Below, in pieces: positions 32,335 through 40,883 of a stretch of 64,000 bases of DNA. A program made the translations under genes and the position numbers. The notes under the pieces were generated by a model that was given only the letters and a program-made list of their open reading frames with translations, was not told the DNA's origin and made no database searches. This DNA is from Prevotella sp. ne3005. GTDB taxonomy: Bacteria > Bacteroidota > Bacteroidia > Bacteroidales > Bacteroidaceae. Numbering within the stretch: position 1 is the first letter of the stretch; the number at the start of each line of letters is the position of its first letter. The DNA lies in assembly GCF_900110085.1 (NCBI RefSeq), contig NZ_FOCK01000006.1, positions 239,731-303,730 on the forward strand, read 5' to 3'.

Positions 32335-32715
32335 TTAATCCATTTCGTTGATAAACGCATCAAGCGAACGGCGGTCTTTCTTCGTGGGACGGCCTGTACC
32401 CCTAGCACGATCCACAAAACCGCTGATACGCGTCATCTCCAAGAGTTCGTATTGCTCTGGAGCCGTCACATTCTCATAAATCTCGGGGAGGAGCTTGGCT
32501 CCCACACGCATCTCGATGGTCTTCAGGATGCGGAAAGAGTAAGTGACGGGAGGCTTGCGCACGCTGACAGTCTCGCCCACCTTCACCATACGGGAAGGCT
32601 TCACGCAGACGCCTTCAATAGTGACGCGCCCATTCTTGCAGGCATCCACAGCAATGGAACGGGTCTTGAAGATCCGGGCAGCCCACAGCCATTTATCAAT
32701 CCTAGCCTCTTCCAT
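32335..32715 (-). CDS. hslR: S4-domain RNA-binding protein (Hsp15/HslR-like)
   Basis: Small RNA-binding protein of the Hsp15 type, which acts on stalled 50S subunits carrying peptidyl-tRNA. The S4 fold opens the protein: RIDKWLWAARIFKTRSIAVDACKNGRVTIEGVCVKPSRMVKVGE, residues 5-48. A basic C-terminal tail (GTGRPTKKDRRSLDAF) follows. The 126-residue length is typical. Its ATG abuts the pth stop codon without any gap, so the two are coupled; both deal with stalled peptidyl-tRNA, which makes the pairing sensible. Confidence 0.9.
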   Translation of the reverse strand: MEEARIDKWLWAARIFKTRSIAVDACKNGRVTIEGVCVKPSRMVKVGETVSVRKPPVTYSFRILKTIEMRVGAKLLPEIYENVTAPEQYELLEMTRISGFVDRARGTGRPTKKDRRSLDAFINEMD

Positions 32716-33288
32716 CTACTTCTTTCCCAGTTTGTTAAATTGATTCATCGTAATATCGATGCCAGCCATGACGAACGACTTGATGATCTCGACAGCCGTA
32801 TCGATGGATGGCTGGAGGGTTTTGAGTTCCTCCTCGTCGTACTTGCCCAGCACCCAGTCGACCTGCATGCCACGGGGGAATTCATTGCCGATACCCATAC
32901 GTAGTCGGGCATAGTTCTGCCCTATCAACTGCTGGATATGCCCCAGGCCGTTATGACCGCCATTAGAGCCTCCCGCTTTCAGGCGGAAGGCACCTAAGGG
33001 AAGGGCCACATCGTCGCTGATGACCAGCAGACGAGACTGATCGATATTCTCCTTATTCAACCAATAGCGCACGGCATTGCCGCTGAGGTTCATGAAAGTG
33101 GAGGGTTTCAGCAGGAACACTTTACGGCCTTTCAACGATGTCTCGGCCACGAAACCATAGCGACGGTCGCTGAAAACAATATTGGATGCCTTAGCAAAAG
33201 CATCCAATACCATAAAGCCTGTGTTGTGGCGGGTCATCTCGTACTCGTCGCCGACATTTCCCAATCCAACAATCAAGAACTTATCCAT
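32716..33288 (-). CDS. pth: Peptidyl-tRNA hydrolase
   Basis: Recycles tRNA from peptidyl-tRNA released by abortive translation. The 190 residues show GLGN at 8-11, the catalytic His21 in [34 protein letters not shown] near 90-115 and a C-terminal lid. Gene order rplY-pth-S4 is common in Bacteroidota. Starts 28 bp downstream of rplY. Confidence 0.96.
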   Translation of the reverse strand: MDKFLIVGLGNVGDEYEMTRHNTGFMVLDAFAKASNIVFSDRRYGFVAETSLKGRKVFLLKPSTFMNLSGNAVRYWLNKENIDQSRLLVISDDVALPLGAFRLKAGGSNGGHNGLGHIQQLIGQNYARLRMGIGNEFPRGMQVDWVLGKYDEEELKTLQPSIDTAVEIIKSFVMAGIDITMNQFNKLGKK

Positions 33289-33316
33289 GCTGTCAAGCTT
33301 TTAGCCGCAAGCCGGA

Positions 33317-33919
33317 TTAAGCATTCTCCTCAGCTGCAGCAGCTGCAGAACGAGAAGCACGTGTAGCCTTCACAGAGCAAACTACTACCTGTGCAGGAGT
33401 AGCAATCTCAAGACCCTCGAAGTTCAGCTCAGCCACCTTGATGGCCTTACCCAGCTTCAGCTCGGTAACGTCGATATCGAGAACCTCAGGAATCTGCTTG
33501 TAAGGAGCGGTAACGTTGAGCTGACGAACAGCCTGACTCAGACGACCACCATCGCGAACACCCTGAGCGTGACCAGACAGCTTCACGGGAATACCAATGG
33601 TAATGGGCTTCGTCTCGTTAACCTCGAAGAAGTCGACATGCATCAGAGCATCCGTTGTGGGATGGAACTGAAGCTCCTTGATGACAGCCTTGTGAGCCTC
33701 ACCGTCGATTGAAATGTTAACCACGTAAACATCGGGAGAATACACAACGCGACGCAGCTGGGCTGCGGGGATTGCAAACGAGAGAGCCTCGGGGAGACCC
33801 TTCTCACTCTTCTTCTCACCATACAGATTACAGGGAACGAGTCCCTCCTTACGCATCTCTTTAGATGCCTTCTTACCAGTTGTGGCACGCTTCTGGCCAC
33901 TTACGCTGATTTCTTTCAT
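33317..33919 (-). CDS. rplY: 50S ribosomal protein L25/general stress protein Ctc
   Basis: Ribosomal protein binding 5S rRNA. The 200 residues form the longer Ctc type: N-terminal L25 domain (EISVSGQKRATTGKKASKEMRKEG, FHPTTDALMHVDFFEV) and a C-terminal TL5-like beta domain (VKLSGHAQGVRDGGRLSQAVRQL) ending in an Ala-rich tail. The TACCTTTG promoter box at 34011-34018 lies about 90 nt upstream of the ATG. Confidence 0.95.
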   Translation of the reverse strand: MKEISVSGQKRATTGKKASKEMRKEGLVPCNLYGEKKSEKGLPEALSFAIPAAQLRRVVYSPDVYVVNISIDGEAHKAVIKELQFHPTTDALMHVDFFEVNETKPITIGIPVKLSGHAQGVRDGGRLSQAVRQLNVTAPYKQIPEVLDIDVTELKLGKAIKVAELNFEGLEIATPAQVVVCSVKATRASRSAAAAAEENA

Positions 33920-34010
33920 AACTTGTGTTACTCTAAATTAAGTTGTTAAAAATACCTTTTGCTTAATTCGCCATCACACGAATCTCGGCCTACTTGCCGA
34001 AAAAGCGGTG

Positions 34011-34018
34011 CAAAGGTA
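34011..34018 (-). promoter_or_regulatory. Promoter -7 box of rplY
   Basis: Minus strand TACCTTTG, about 90 nt before the rplY ATG; this leader is longer than most in the window. Confidence 0.6.
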
Positions 34019-34122
34019 GTACTTTTTTTGATTTCGTGCAAACAAAAACCCAAAAAAATGATAAAAGTCAAGTGTTATGCGAAAAAAAGATGCTTTTTCT
34101 TGCATATTCGCCAGAAAATACA

Positions 34123-34130
34123 TACCTTTG
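34123..34130 (+). promoter_or_regulatory. Promoter -7 box of the nusB operon
   Basis: TACCTTTG, 46 nt upstream of nusB, divergent from rplY. Confidence 0.65.
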
Positions 34131-34176
34131 CAGCTACAATAATATATTAATATGAACATAAACAGCATCAAGTGAG

Positions 34177-35175
34177 ATGATTAACAGAGAAATTATTAGA
34201 ATCAAGATTGTTCAGTTAACCTATGCTTACTATCAAAACGGTAACAAGAACATCGACTCGGCTGAGAAAGAGCTTTTCTTCAGCCTATCAAAAGCTTATG
34301 ACCTTTATAATTATTTATTAGCTCTCATCGTGGCTATCACCAAAGAGGCAGAGCGCCGTCTGGATCTGGTTCAGACCAGAGCCAAGCGCGAGGGCATGAA
34401 GGAGCCATCGAGGAAGTTTGTCTTCAACCGCTTCGCCCTGCAGTTGAGCGAAAACAAGCAGTTGAACGAATTCCTGAGCACACAGAAACTCAGTTGGGAG
34501 GACTCAGCCACCTTCATCGGACAGTTGTTTGAGAAGATTGAGCAGAGCGAGATCTATCGGACATATATGGAGAGCGAGGAGGACAGCTACGAAGCCGACC
34601 GCGAACTCTGGCGCAAACTGTATAAGGCCTTTATCCAGGAAAACGACGAGATCGACAGCATCCTTGAGGACATGAGCCTCTACTGGAACGACGACAAGGA
34701 GGTGGTTGACACCTTTGTAGTAAAGACTATCAAGCGTTTCAACGAACAGGACGGTGCCAAGCAGGAGCTGCTGCCCGAATGGGACAGCGACGAGGAAAAG
34801 GATTTTGCCCGCAAGCTGTTCCGTGCAGCCATCCTCAATGCCGACGAGTATCAGCACTATATGAGCGAGGCTTCCCGTAACTGGGATTTCTCCCGTTTGG
34901 CCTATATGGACATCATCCTCATGCAGATTGCCATCGCAGAGATGATGACCCTGCCCAACATCCCCGTCAGCGTTACCATCAACGAGTATGTGGAGATTGC
35001 CAAGTTCTACTCCACCCACAAGAGTGGTGGCTACATCAACGGTATGTTGGATGCCATCGCACGTAACCTCGTGAAGACAGGCCGCCTGATGAAGCACATC
35101 GACCCTGCCAAGGAGAGACCCAAGGCCATAAAGGTAGAGAAGGTTGGCAAAAGACCCAGAATCAAGAAAGATTAA
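34177..35175 (+). CDS. nusB: Transcription antitermination factor NusB (long Bacteroidota form)
   Basis: Binds boxA of rRNA leaders with NusE to prevent early termination. The NusB fold proper is at the C-terminus, about residues 210-310 (DFARKLFRAAILNADEYQHY, DFSRLAYMDIILMQIAIAEMM, PVSVTINEYVEIAKFYSTHKSGGYINGMLDAI). Classical NusB is about 140 residues; here about 180 residues of helical extension precede it, as in other Bacteroidales. A basic tail ends the protein. First gene of nusB-yajC-ybbR-coaE-DUF5606. Confidence 0.93.
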   Translation: MINREIIRIKIVQLTYAYYQNGNKNIDSAEKELFFSLSKAYDLYNYLLALIVAITKEAERRLDLVQTRAKREGMKEPSRKFVFNRFALQLSENKQLNEFLSTQKLSWEDSATFIGQLFEKIEQSEIYRTYMESEEDSYEADRELWRKLYKAFIQENDEIDSILEDMSLYWNDDKEVVDTFVVKTIKRFNEQDGAKQELLPEWDSDEEKDFARKLFRAAILNADEYQHYMSEASRNWDFSRLAYMDIILMQIAIAEMMTLPNIPVSVTINEYVEIAKFYSTHKSGGYINGMLDAIARNLVKTGRLMKHIDPAKERPKAIKVEKVGKRPRIKKD

Positions 35176-35192
35176 AAACAAAACAATAAGAA

Positions 35193-35507
35193 ATGGAAAG
35201 TTTAGTATTAGTTGCGCAAGCAGCACAGGGAGGCGGCATGAGCATGATCATCATGATGGTGGCCATCTTCGCCATTATGTGGTTTTTCATGATTAAGCCC
35301 CAGCAGAAGAAGCAGAAAGAGATCCAGAAGTTCCAGAACGAGCTGACGGAAGGTACAGAGGTGGTTACTGGTGGAGGCATTCACGGTACGGTGAAGAGTA
35401 TCGACCTGGCCAAGAACACGGTTGACGTGAAGATTGCCAAAGATGTGGTGATCACCGTTGAAAAGACTTCTGTCTTTGCTTCTGCCCAGCAGCAGGCCAC
35501 AAAGTAA
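35193..35507 (+). CDS. yajC: Preprotein translocase subunit YajC
   Basis: Accessory subunit of the SecDF-YajC complex at the inner membrane. The 104 residues contain one transmembrane helix (MSMIIMMVAIFAIMWFFMI) followed by the family motif KPQQKKQKEIQKFQNEL and VVTGGGIHGTV. It starts 17 bp after nusB. Confidence 0.95.
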   Translation: MESLVLVAQAAQGGGMSMIIMMVAIFAIMWFFMIKPQQKKQKEIQKFQNELTEGTEVVTGGGIHGTVKSIDLAKNTVDVKIAKDVVITVEKTSVFASAQQQATK

Positions 35508-35516
35508 GTGCTATTC

Positions 35517-36494
35517 ATGAAAAAGATGTGGGAGGTTATCAGGAATTTCTTGTTCAGTCAAACGAACAAGGAAGTCCTGATATTCGTTTTCTTTCTGATA
35601 CTCGCAGGCATCTTCTGGCTGAATTTGGCCCTGAACGAGACCTATGAGAAAGAATTTTCCATCCCCGTCTCCGTAGTTGGTGCACCAAAGAATGTCGTGC
35701 TGACATCCAGTGAGGTGGATACCGTCAAGATGACCATCCGCGACAAAGGTTTCACCCTGCTGACCTATATGTATGGCGACATTCTGAAGAAAGTCAACGT
35801 CAACTTCCGTACCTACTCCAAGAACAACGGCTCTGGTTCCATCTCATCCCAAGACCTGCAGAAGATGGTCTACCAGCAGTTGGCCAGTGGTTCGAGAATC
35901 ACCAGTGTCAAGCCCGAGAAGCTCGAATTCTTCTATAATTTCGGTGCCAAGAAGCTGGTGCCTGTCAGATGGAGCGGACGCGTGATTCCTGAAGAGCTAT
36001 TCTTCATCTCACGTGTAGAATATTCGCCAGACAGCATCACTATCTATGCTCCGGAAGAGAAGCTCGACAGTATCAGCATGGTCTATACGGAACAGTTGAA
36101 CTACGCCAACTTCCGCGATACCCTGATAGCCACCTGCGAACTCAACAAGATCAAGGGTGTGAAGATGGTGCCTGATAAGGTGAAGGTCACCTTCTTTACC
36201 GATGTGCTGACAGAGGAGAAGATTGACGGCATCCCCGTACAAGGCATCAACATGCCAGAAGGCTTAATCCTGCGCACGTTCCCTGCCAAGGTCTCCGTCA
36301 GTTTCGTGACAGGTGTGAGCACCTTCCGTCAACTGAAACGCGAGGATTTCAAGGTCATTGCCGACTATAATGAGATCAAGCGGCATCCTTCTGAGAAGTG
36401 CCACATATACCTCAAGGAAGTGCCTTCAGGCATCTCACGGACCAGGTTGGAAACAACCACTGTGGACTACCTCGTAGAGTCTGAATCAGAATGA
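35517..36494 (+). CDS. YbbR-like domain protein
   Basis: Membrane-anchored protein related to the CdaR regulators of diadenylate cyclase, though that role is not established here. One N-terminal helix (VLIFVFFLILAGIFWLNLAL) is followed by periplasmic beta-rich YbbR-type repeats (FSIPVSVVGAPKNVVLTSSEVDTVKMTI and later IPVQGINMPEGLIL). The ATG at 35517 (MKKMWEVIRNF) is preferred over a GTG at 35508. About 325 residues. Overlaps coaE by 4 bp. Confidence 0.85.
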   Translation: MKKMWEVIRNFLFSQTNKEVLIFVFFLILAGIFWLNLALNETYEKEFSIPVSVVGAPKNVVLTSSEVDTVKMTIRDKGFTLLTYMYGDILKKVNVNFRTYSKNNGSGSISSQDLQKMVYQQLASGSRITSVKPEKLEFFYNFGAKKLVPVRWSGRVIPEELFFISRVEYSPDSITIYAPEEKLDSISMVYTEQLNYANFRDTLIATCELNKIKGVKMVPDKVKVTFFTDVLTEEKIDGIPVQGINMPEGLILRTFPAKVSVSFVTGVSTFRQLKREDFKVIADYNEIKRHPSEKCHIYLKEVPSGISRTRLETTTVDYLVESESE

Positions 36495-37066
36495 AGATAG
36501 GGATTGCAGGAGGCATTGGCAGTGGGAAGAGCTATGTATGCCAAAGAATCAGGCAACAGGGCTTTGAAGTCTACGACTGCGATGATGCAGCCAAACGCCT
36601 CATCCGCACGTCGCTAGAAATCAGGCAACAGCTGACAGCCCTCATTGGCCCGGAAGTCTATACAGACGTCGAAGGCGAGGCTGTTCTTAACAAGGCTGTC
36701 GTGGCGAAATTCCTGCTCACCTCAGAAAGCAACGCCCAAGCCATCGACCGTATCGTCCACCCTGCCGTATTCAAGGACTTCATAGAAAGCGGACTCCAGT
36801 GGATGGAAAGCGCCCTTATGTTTGAATCAGGCATCTACAGGCTTGTCGACAAGGTGGTAGCCGTCGTGGCTCCCAAAGAGATACGCATCCGTCGTGTCAT
36901 GGAGCGCGACCATATCAGTCGCGAGAAGGTACTGGAGTGGATGAATCGCCAGATGGATCAGAAAGAGATTATCCACAGGGCCGACTACGTCATCATCAAC
37001 GATGGAGAAACAGATATCGATCAACAATTAGAAAATATTATAAGACAATGCAACAGATCATTTTAG
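36491..37066 (+). CDS. coaE: Dephospho-CoA kinase
   Basis: Last step of coenzyme A synthesis, phosphorylating the 3-prime hydroxyl of dephospho-CoA. The 191 residues show the P-loop GIAGGIGSGKSYVC at 4-17, YDCDDAAKRLI near 29-39 (substrate-binding Asp), HPAVF and the lid ESGIYRLVDKVVAVVAPKEIRIRRVMERD. ATGA overlap with the gene upstream; its last 19 bp overlap the DUF5606 gene. Confidence 0.95.
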   Translation: MKIGIAGGIGSGKSYVCQRIRQQGFEVYDCDDAAKRLIRTSLEIRQQLTALIGPEVYTDVEGEAVLNKAVVAKFLLTSESNAQAIDRIVHPAVFKDFIESGLQWMESALMFESGIYRLVDKVVAVVAPKEIRIRRVMERDHISREKVLEWMNRQMDQKEIIHRADYVIINDGETDIDQQLENIIRQCNRSF

Positions 37067-37488
37067 CTATCGCCGGAAAGCCCGGCCTGTATAAACTCGT
37101 TTCAAGAGGTAACAACAACCTGATTGTAGAAGCTCTCGATGGTACGCACAAGCGCATGCCTGCCTTCGCTACCGAGCGCATCACCTCTCTGAACGATATT
37201 GCCATGTTCACTGAGACAGACGACGTGCCCCTGATGGACGTTCTGGAGAACCTGAAGAACCTGGAGAATGGCCAGAAGGCCAGCATCAATGAGAAAAAAG
37301 CATCAGGTGAGGAGCTCCGTGCCTATTTCACCAAGGTACTGCCCGAGTGGGATCAGGACCGTGTGCAGAACAGTCACATTAAGAAACTCATCACCTGGTA
37401 CAATATCCTTGTAGAGGCCGGCATCACCGACTTCAAGGAGCCAGAGAATCCCGAGGATTCTGAGGCTTCTAAAGCTTCTGAGGAATAA
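37048..37488 (+). CDS. DUF5606 domain protein
   Basis: Bacteroidota-specific family of unknown function. The start MQQIILAIAGKPGLYKLVSRG at ATG 37048 matches the family's characteristic N-terminus; an upstream in-frame start would read through coaE in another frame and is rejected. KLITWYNILVEAGITDF in the C-terminal half is another family landmark. 146 residues with a Glu/Ser-rich tail. It ends overlapping the convergent SulP gene by 20 bp. Confidence 0.88.
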   Translation: MQQIILAIAGKPGLYKLVSRGNNNLIVEALDGTHKRMPAFATERITSLNDIAMFTETDDVPLMDVLENLKNLENGQKASINEKKASGEELRAYFTKVLPEWDQDRVQNSHIKKLITWYNILVEAGITDFKEPENPEDSEASKASEE

Positions 37489-39187
37489 CCAACTGCTTAG
37501 CTCGCTCAAGGGCGGAATTGATGTGGCTGCAGATATTCTCTTCACCCAGCATGGTATCGAAGCCAGCCTTGTGAAGCACAGCCTGCACCCGCTCATTAAC
37601 GCCTGAGAGCACCACCTGAATACCCTCTGCTTGTGACATCAGGCAGAGGTTTGTCAGGTTATGGATACCCGTAGAGTCCACAAATGGCACCTTACGCATT
37701 CGGATGATACGCACACGGGGCTTCTGGCGCTGATGGCGCAGGGCACCCATAATCTCCTCGAAGCGGTTACCAGCTCCAAAGAAGTACGGACCGTTGATCT
37801 CATAGACCTCCACACCCTCAGGAATGGTAAGGTGTTCAAGGTTACCCATCTGGAAATCGCTGTCTTCCTCCTCAGGGTTGATCTCCTGACTGATAACCTT
37901 GACATCAGTGGTCTCAGCCATACGACGCATGAACAGCAGACAGGCGCAGATGAGACCCACCTCGATGGCGATGGTCAGGTCGAAGATCACCGTTAGCAGG
38001 AAAGTGACCCACAGCACGATGACATCGCTCTTGGGATTCTTCAGGATACTCGTAAACGAGCGCCAGCCACTCATGTTATAGCTCACGATGACCAGCACAC
38101 CAGCCAGACAAGCCATGGGGATATACTGTGCCAACGGCATGAGGAACAGGAAAATCAACAGCAATACGGCAGCATGGATGATGCCAGCCACAGGCGTACG
38201 CCCACCGTTGTTGATGTTTGTCATCGTACGGGCAATAGCGCCAGTAGCAGGGATACCACCGAAGATGGGCGAGGCCAGATTAGCCAGACCCTGGGCAATC
38301 AGCTCCGTATTCGAGCAATGACGGTCACCGATGACACCATCGGCCACAGTGGCAGAGAGCAGCGACTCGATGGCGCCAAGGATGGCGATGGTAATGGCTG
38401 GCGACACCAGGCCTTTGATCACATCCCATGTCAACTGAGGCACCTGAGCCCCTGGCAGCTGGTTGGAGATAGAGAAACGGTCGCCGATAGTCTCGATGGT
38501 GGTCACACCAGCATATTGTTTCAGCAACAAGGCCGCTATCGTCATCAGAATGATGGCAATCAGCGACCCTGGCAACTTCTTCAGCACCCCGTTGAACTTC
38601 GCAATCTTCGGCCACAGGGCAATCACAATTACAGAACCGATACCCACGCCCGCACTCCAATAGTCGATGGTGGGGAATGAGCCTATATAGGCTATCCACT
38701 TCTCAATGAAATCAGAGGGCACGGAAGCCATCGTCAGTCCGAAGAGGTCCTTGATCTGCGTGGTGAAGATGGTCAAGGCGATACCGCTCGTAAAGCCCAC
38801 CACGATAGGATAAGGGATATATTTGATGATCGTTCCCAGATGAAGCACACCAAACATGATGAGGAACACGCCAGCCATCAGCGTGGCAATGGTCAGACCC
38901 TCGAAGCCATACTGCTGGATGATGCCATATATAATAATAATGAACGCGCCCGTAGGACCTCCGATCTGCACCTTGCTGCCTCCAAACAGCGAGATGATCA
39001 GTCCTGCCACGATGGCCGTGATAATACCTTTCTCTGGCGTCACACCTGACGCGATACCGAAGGCGATAGCCAACGGCAGGGCCACAATGCCCACAATAAT
39101 ACCAGCCAGCAGGTCAGTCGTAAACTGGCGGCGATCGTAATGTCTGAGTGTCGAAAACAGTTTCGGCTTAAATGTCAACGATGTCAT
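37469..39187 (-). CDS. SulP-family inorganic anion transporter with STAS domain
   Basis: Inner-membrane transporter of sulfate, bicarbonate or similar anions (substrate not decidable from sequence). The 572 residues contain the SulP core with many helices, starting RRQFTTDLLAGIIVGIVALPLAIAFGIASGVTPEKG, then GGPTGAFIIII near 75 and GLANLASPIFGGIPATGAIARTMTN near 300. A cytoplasmic STAS domain (about 450-560) follows, with RIIRMRKVPFVDSTGIHNL around the expected phosphorylation-loop Ser. TATTTTTG box at 39219-39226 on the minus strand is its likely promoter. Confidence 0.93.
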   Translation of the reverse strand: MTSLTFKPKLFSTLRHYDRRQFTTDLLAGIIVGIVALPLAIAFGIASGVTPEKGIITAIVAGLIISLFGGSKVQIGGPTGAFIIIIYGIIQQYGFEGLTIATLMAGVFLIMFGVLHLGTIIKYIPYPIVVGFTSGIALTIFTTQIKDLFGLTMASVPSDFIEKWIAYIGSFPTIDYWSAGVGIGSVIVIALWPKIAKFNGVLKKLPGSLIAIILMTIAALLLKQYAGVTTIETIGDRFSISNQLPGAQVPQLTWDVIKGLVSPAITIAILGAIESLLSATVADGVIGDRHCSNTELIAQGLANLASPIFGGIPATGAIARTMTNINNGGRTPVAGIIHAAVLLLIFLFLMPLAQYIPMACLAGVLVIVSYNMSGWRSFTSILKNPKSDVIVLWVTFLLTVIFDLTIAIEVGLICACLLFMRRMAETTDVKVISQEINPEEEDSDFQMGNLEHLTIPEGVEVYEINGPYFFGAGNRFEEIMGALRHQRQKPRVRIIRMRKVPFVDSTGIHNLTNLCLMSQAEGIQVVLSGVNERVQAVLHKAGFDTMLGEENICSHINSALERAKQLVIPQKL

Positions 39188-39218
39188 CTTTTAAATCTGT
39201 TATCATGAAAACGTGCTG

Positions 39219-39287
39219 CAAAAATACTAAAAAAAACAAAAAAGCGCAAATGTATGCGATGACTTAATGAAAAAAGACGTAATTTTG
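39219..39287. promoter_or_regulatory. Divergent promoter boxes for the SulP gene and the small lipoprotein gene
   Basis: Minus strand TATTTTTG at 39219-39226 and plus strand TAATTTTG at 39280-39287; both match TAnnTTTG. Confidence 0.5.
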
Positions 39288-39322
39288 TTGCCAAATATCA
39301 ATTTTTAAAGAAAGGAAGCATT

Positions 39323-39820
39323 ATGAAAAAGGTTTTATTCGCCATGATGGCTATGATGGTTGTGCTTTTCACAGCCTGTACTAACAAGACTCAGGCTCCT
39401 GCCGACGGACAGGCTCCCGATGTAGAAGCTGCTGTCAATGAGACAACCGCTGCCCTCTCCGAGCAAATCGAGGCTCAGGATGCCAGCAAGTTCCAGGAGA
39501 TTCTGGCCACCGTCACAGAGAAGGTGAAGGAGTTCATCACCACCAACCCTGAGGCTGCCAAAGAGTATGTCACGAAGATTCAGGAGTTCCTGAAGGAGAA
39601 TGCCGACAAGATCAAGGCCTTCGCAGGTGACAACGAAACTATCAACAATGCCATCAACTCGCTGACAGCCGCTCCTGCTGAGAGCATCGTCAACAGTCTG
39701 AGTTCAGCCTTCGAAGACGCCAAGGACAAGGCCAAGGAAAAAGCCGACGAGCTGAAAGACGATACCAAGAAGGCTCTGGAAGACAAGGCCAGTAAGGTTA
39801 AGGAAGGACTTGGCATTTAA
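39323..39820 (+). CDS. Small helical lipoprotein, Lys/Glu/Ala-rich
   Basis: Function unknown. Lipoprotein signal with Cys19 in VVLFTACTNKTQ, then a Pro/Ala linker, and a body of amphipathic helices ending in a long charged heptad-like helix (EDAKDKAKEKADELKDDTKK, near 130-150). The pattern resembles coiled-coil/apolipoprotein-like stress proteins. 165 residues. A purine-rich AAAGGAAG lies just before the ATG. It overlaps the next gene by 1 bp (TAATG). Confidence 0.75.
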   Translation: MKKVLFAMMAMMVVLFTACTNKTQAPADGQAPDVEAAVNETTAALSEQIEAQDASKFQEILATVTEKVKEFITTNPEAAKEYVTKIQEFLKENADKIKAFAGDNETINNAINSLTAAPAESIVNSLSSAFEDAKDKAKEKADELKDDTKKALEDKASKVKEGLGI

Positions 39821-40803
39821 TGACGATGAAGAAACTATTACTCAGTATCGCCACGCTGATGGCGACACTCTCTGCCCATGCCGTCGAGGACAATGTGGTG
39901 GCCATCACCTATAATGGTAGCACAGCCACCATCGAGATAGCCAGTAATGTCGCCAGCTACGTCAACTGCACCAGTGGCACCTCGTCGCACGTCAAACTGA
40001 TCCAGAGCTCCACCACCACGAAGAATCCTGGCGAGATCATCTACCAGCTGAGTGGTTCCAGCTCCGATGGCGAGTTCTACATGGAGGGCGAGTTCAAGGC
40101 CACCGTCCAGCTCAGCGGCCTCACATTGACCAATCCAGACTCCACAGCCATCAATATCAAAGACGGCAAGCGCATCAAGGTGAGCATCGCCAACGGCACG
40201 GAGAACACCATCGAGGACGGCACGGGTAATGCCGACTCAAAAGGCTGTTTTCGCTGCAAGGGCCACACCGAGTTCGTGGGCAAGGGCACGCTCAACGTGA
40301 AGAGCAACTTCAACCACGCCATCTACAGTAAGGAGTATATCGAACTGAAGAACTGCACCATCAACGTGAAAGGTGCCAAGAAGGATGCCATCCATTGCCA
40401 GCAGTACTTCCGTATGGCCAGTGGTGTGGTGAACATCAGCCAGGCCGACGACGACGGCGTCCAGGTGGAGTTGAAGGGCGAGACGCCTACAGCAGGCACT
40501 GGCGATGAAGACGAAGACACAGGCAACTTCTATATGACAGGTGGTACGCTGACTATCAATGGCGTGGCCGACAAATGCATCAAGACCGACGGCACCATCA
40601 CCTATACAGGCGGCACACAGGATTTCGACACGAAGAATGTCGAGCAGAACGCCGCGTCTGGCATCGCCCCCACCCTGCTGCCCAGCGACGATGCTGAGGG
40701 AATCCTCTACGATCTGCAGGGCCGTCAGCTGCCAAAGGGTGCACAGCCCAAGGGTATCGTCATCATTAGAGAGAAAGGCGCCACCCGGAAAGTGATCCGC
40801 TGA
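39820..40803 (+). CDS. Secreted carbohydrate-binding beta-helix protein (Cthe_2159/DUF4353-like)
   Basis: Exported protein with repeating right-handed beta-helix turns: VQLSGLTLTNPDSTAINIKDG, GKGTLNVKSNFNHAIYSKEYIEL, AKKDAIHCQQYFRMASGVVNI. This pattern matches Cthe_2159-type polygalacturonan/cellulose-binding proteins. Signal peptide at residues 1-22 (LLSIATLMATLSAHA). The C-terminal 40 residues (GILYDLQGRQLPKGAQPKGI) resemble the short beta module that ends many Prevotella secreted proteins. Translationally coupled to the lipoprotein gene. ATG 39826 is an alternative start. Confidence 0.75.
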   Translation: MTMKKLLLSIATLMATLSAHAVEDNVVAITYNGSTATIEIASNVASYVNCTSGTSSHVKLIQSSTTTKNPGEIIYQLSGSSSDGEFYMEGEFKATVQLSGLTLTNPDSTAINIKDGKRIKVSIANGTENTIEDGTGNADSKGCFRCKGHTEFVGKGTLNVKSNFNHAIYSKEYIELKNCTINVKGAKKDAIHCQQYFRMASGVVNISQADDDGVQVELKGETPTAGTGDEDEDTGNFYMTGGTLTINGVADKCIKTDGTITYTGGTQDFDTKNVEQNAASGIAPTLLPSDDAEGILYDLQGRQLPKGAQPKGIVIIREKGATRKVIR

Positions 40804-40883
40804 TTAGGACGGAATAGTCGTTGACTCTCAAAATCACATAAACTTATCTACATTATCAAAACAAACAAACAAAACAAACTATT

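Noticed and set aside
36937..37047. N-terminal extension of the DUF5606 protein
   Set aside because: The extra residues come from reading coaE in a shifted frame; the family start MQQIILAIAGKPG is at 37048.
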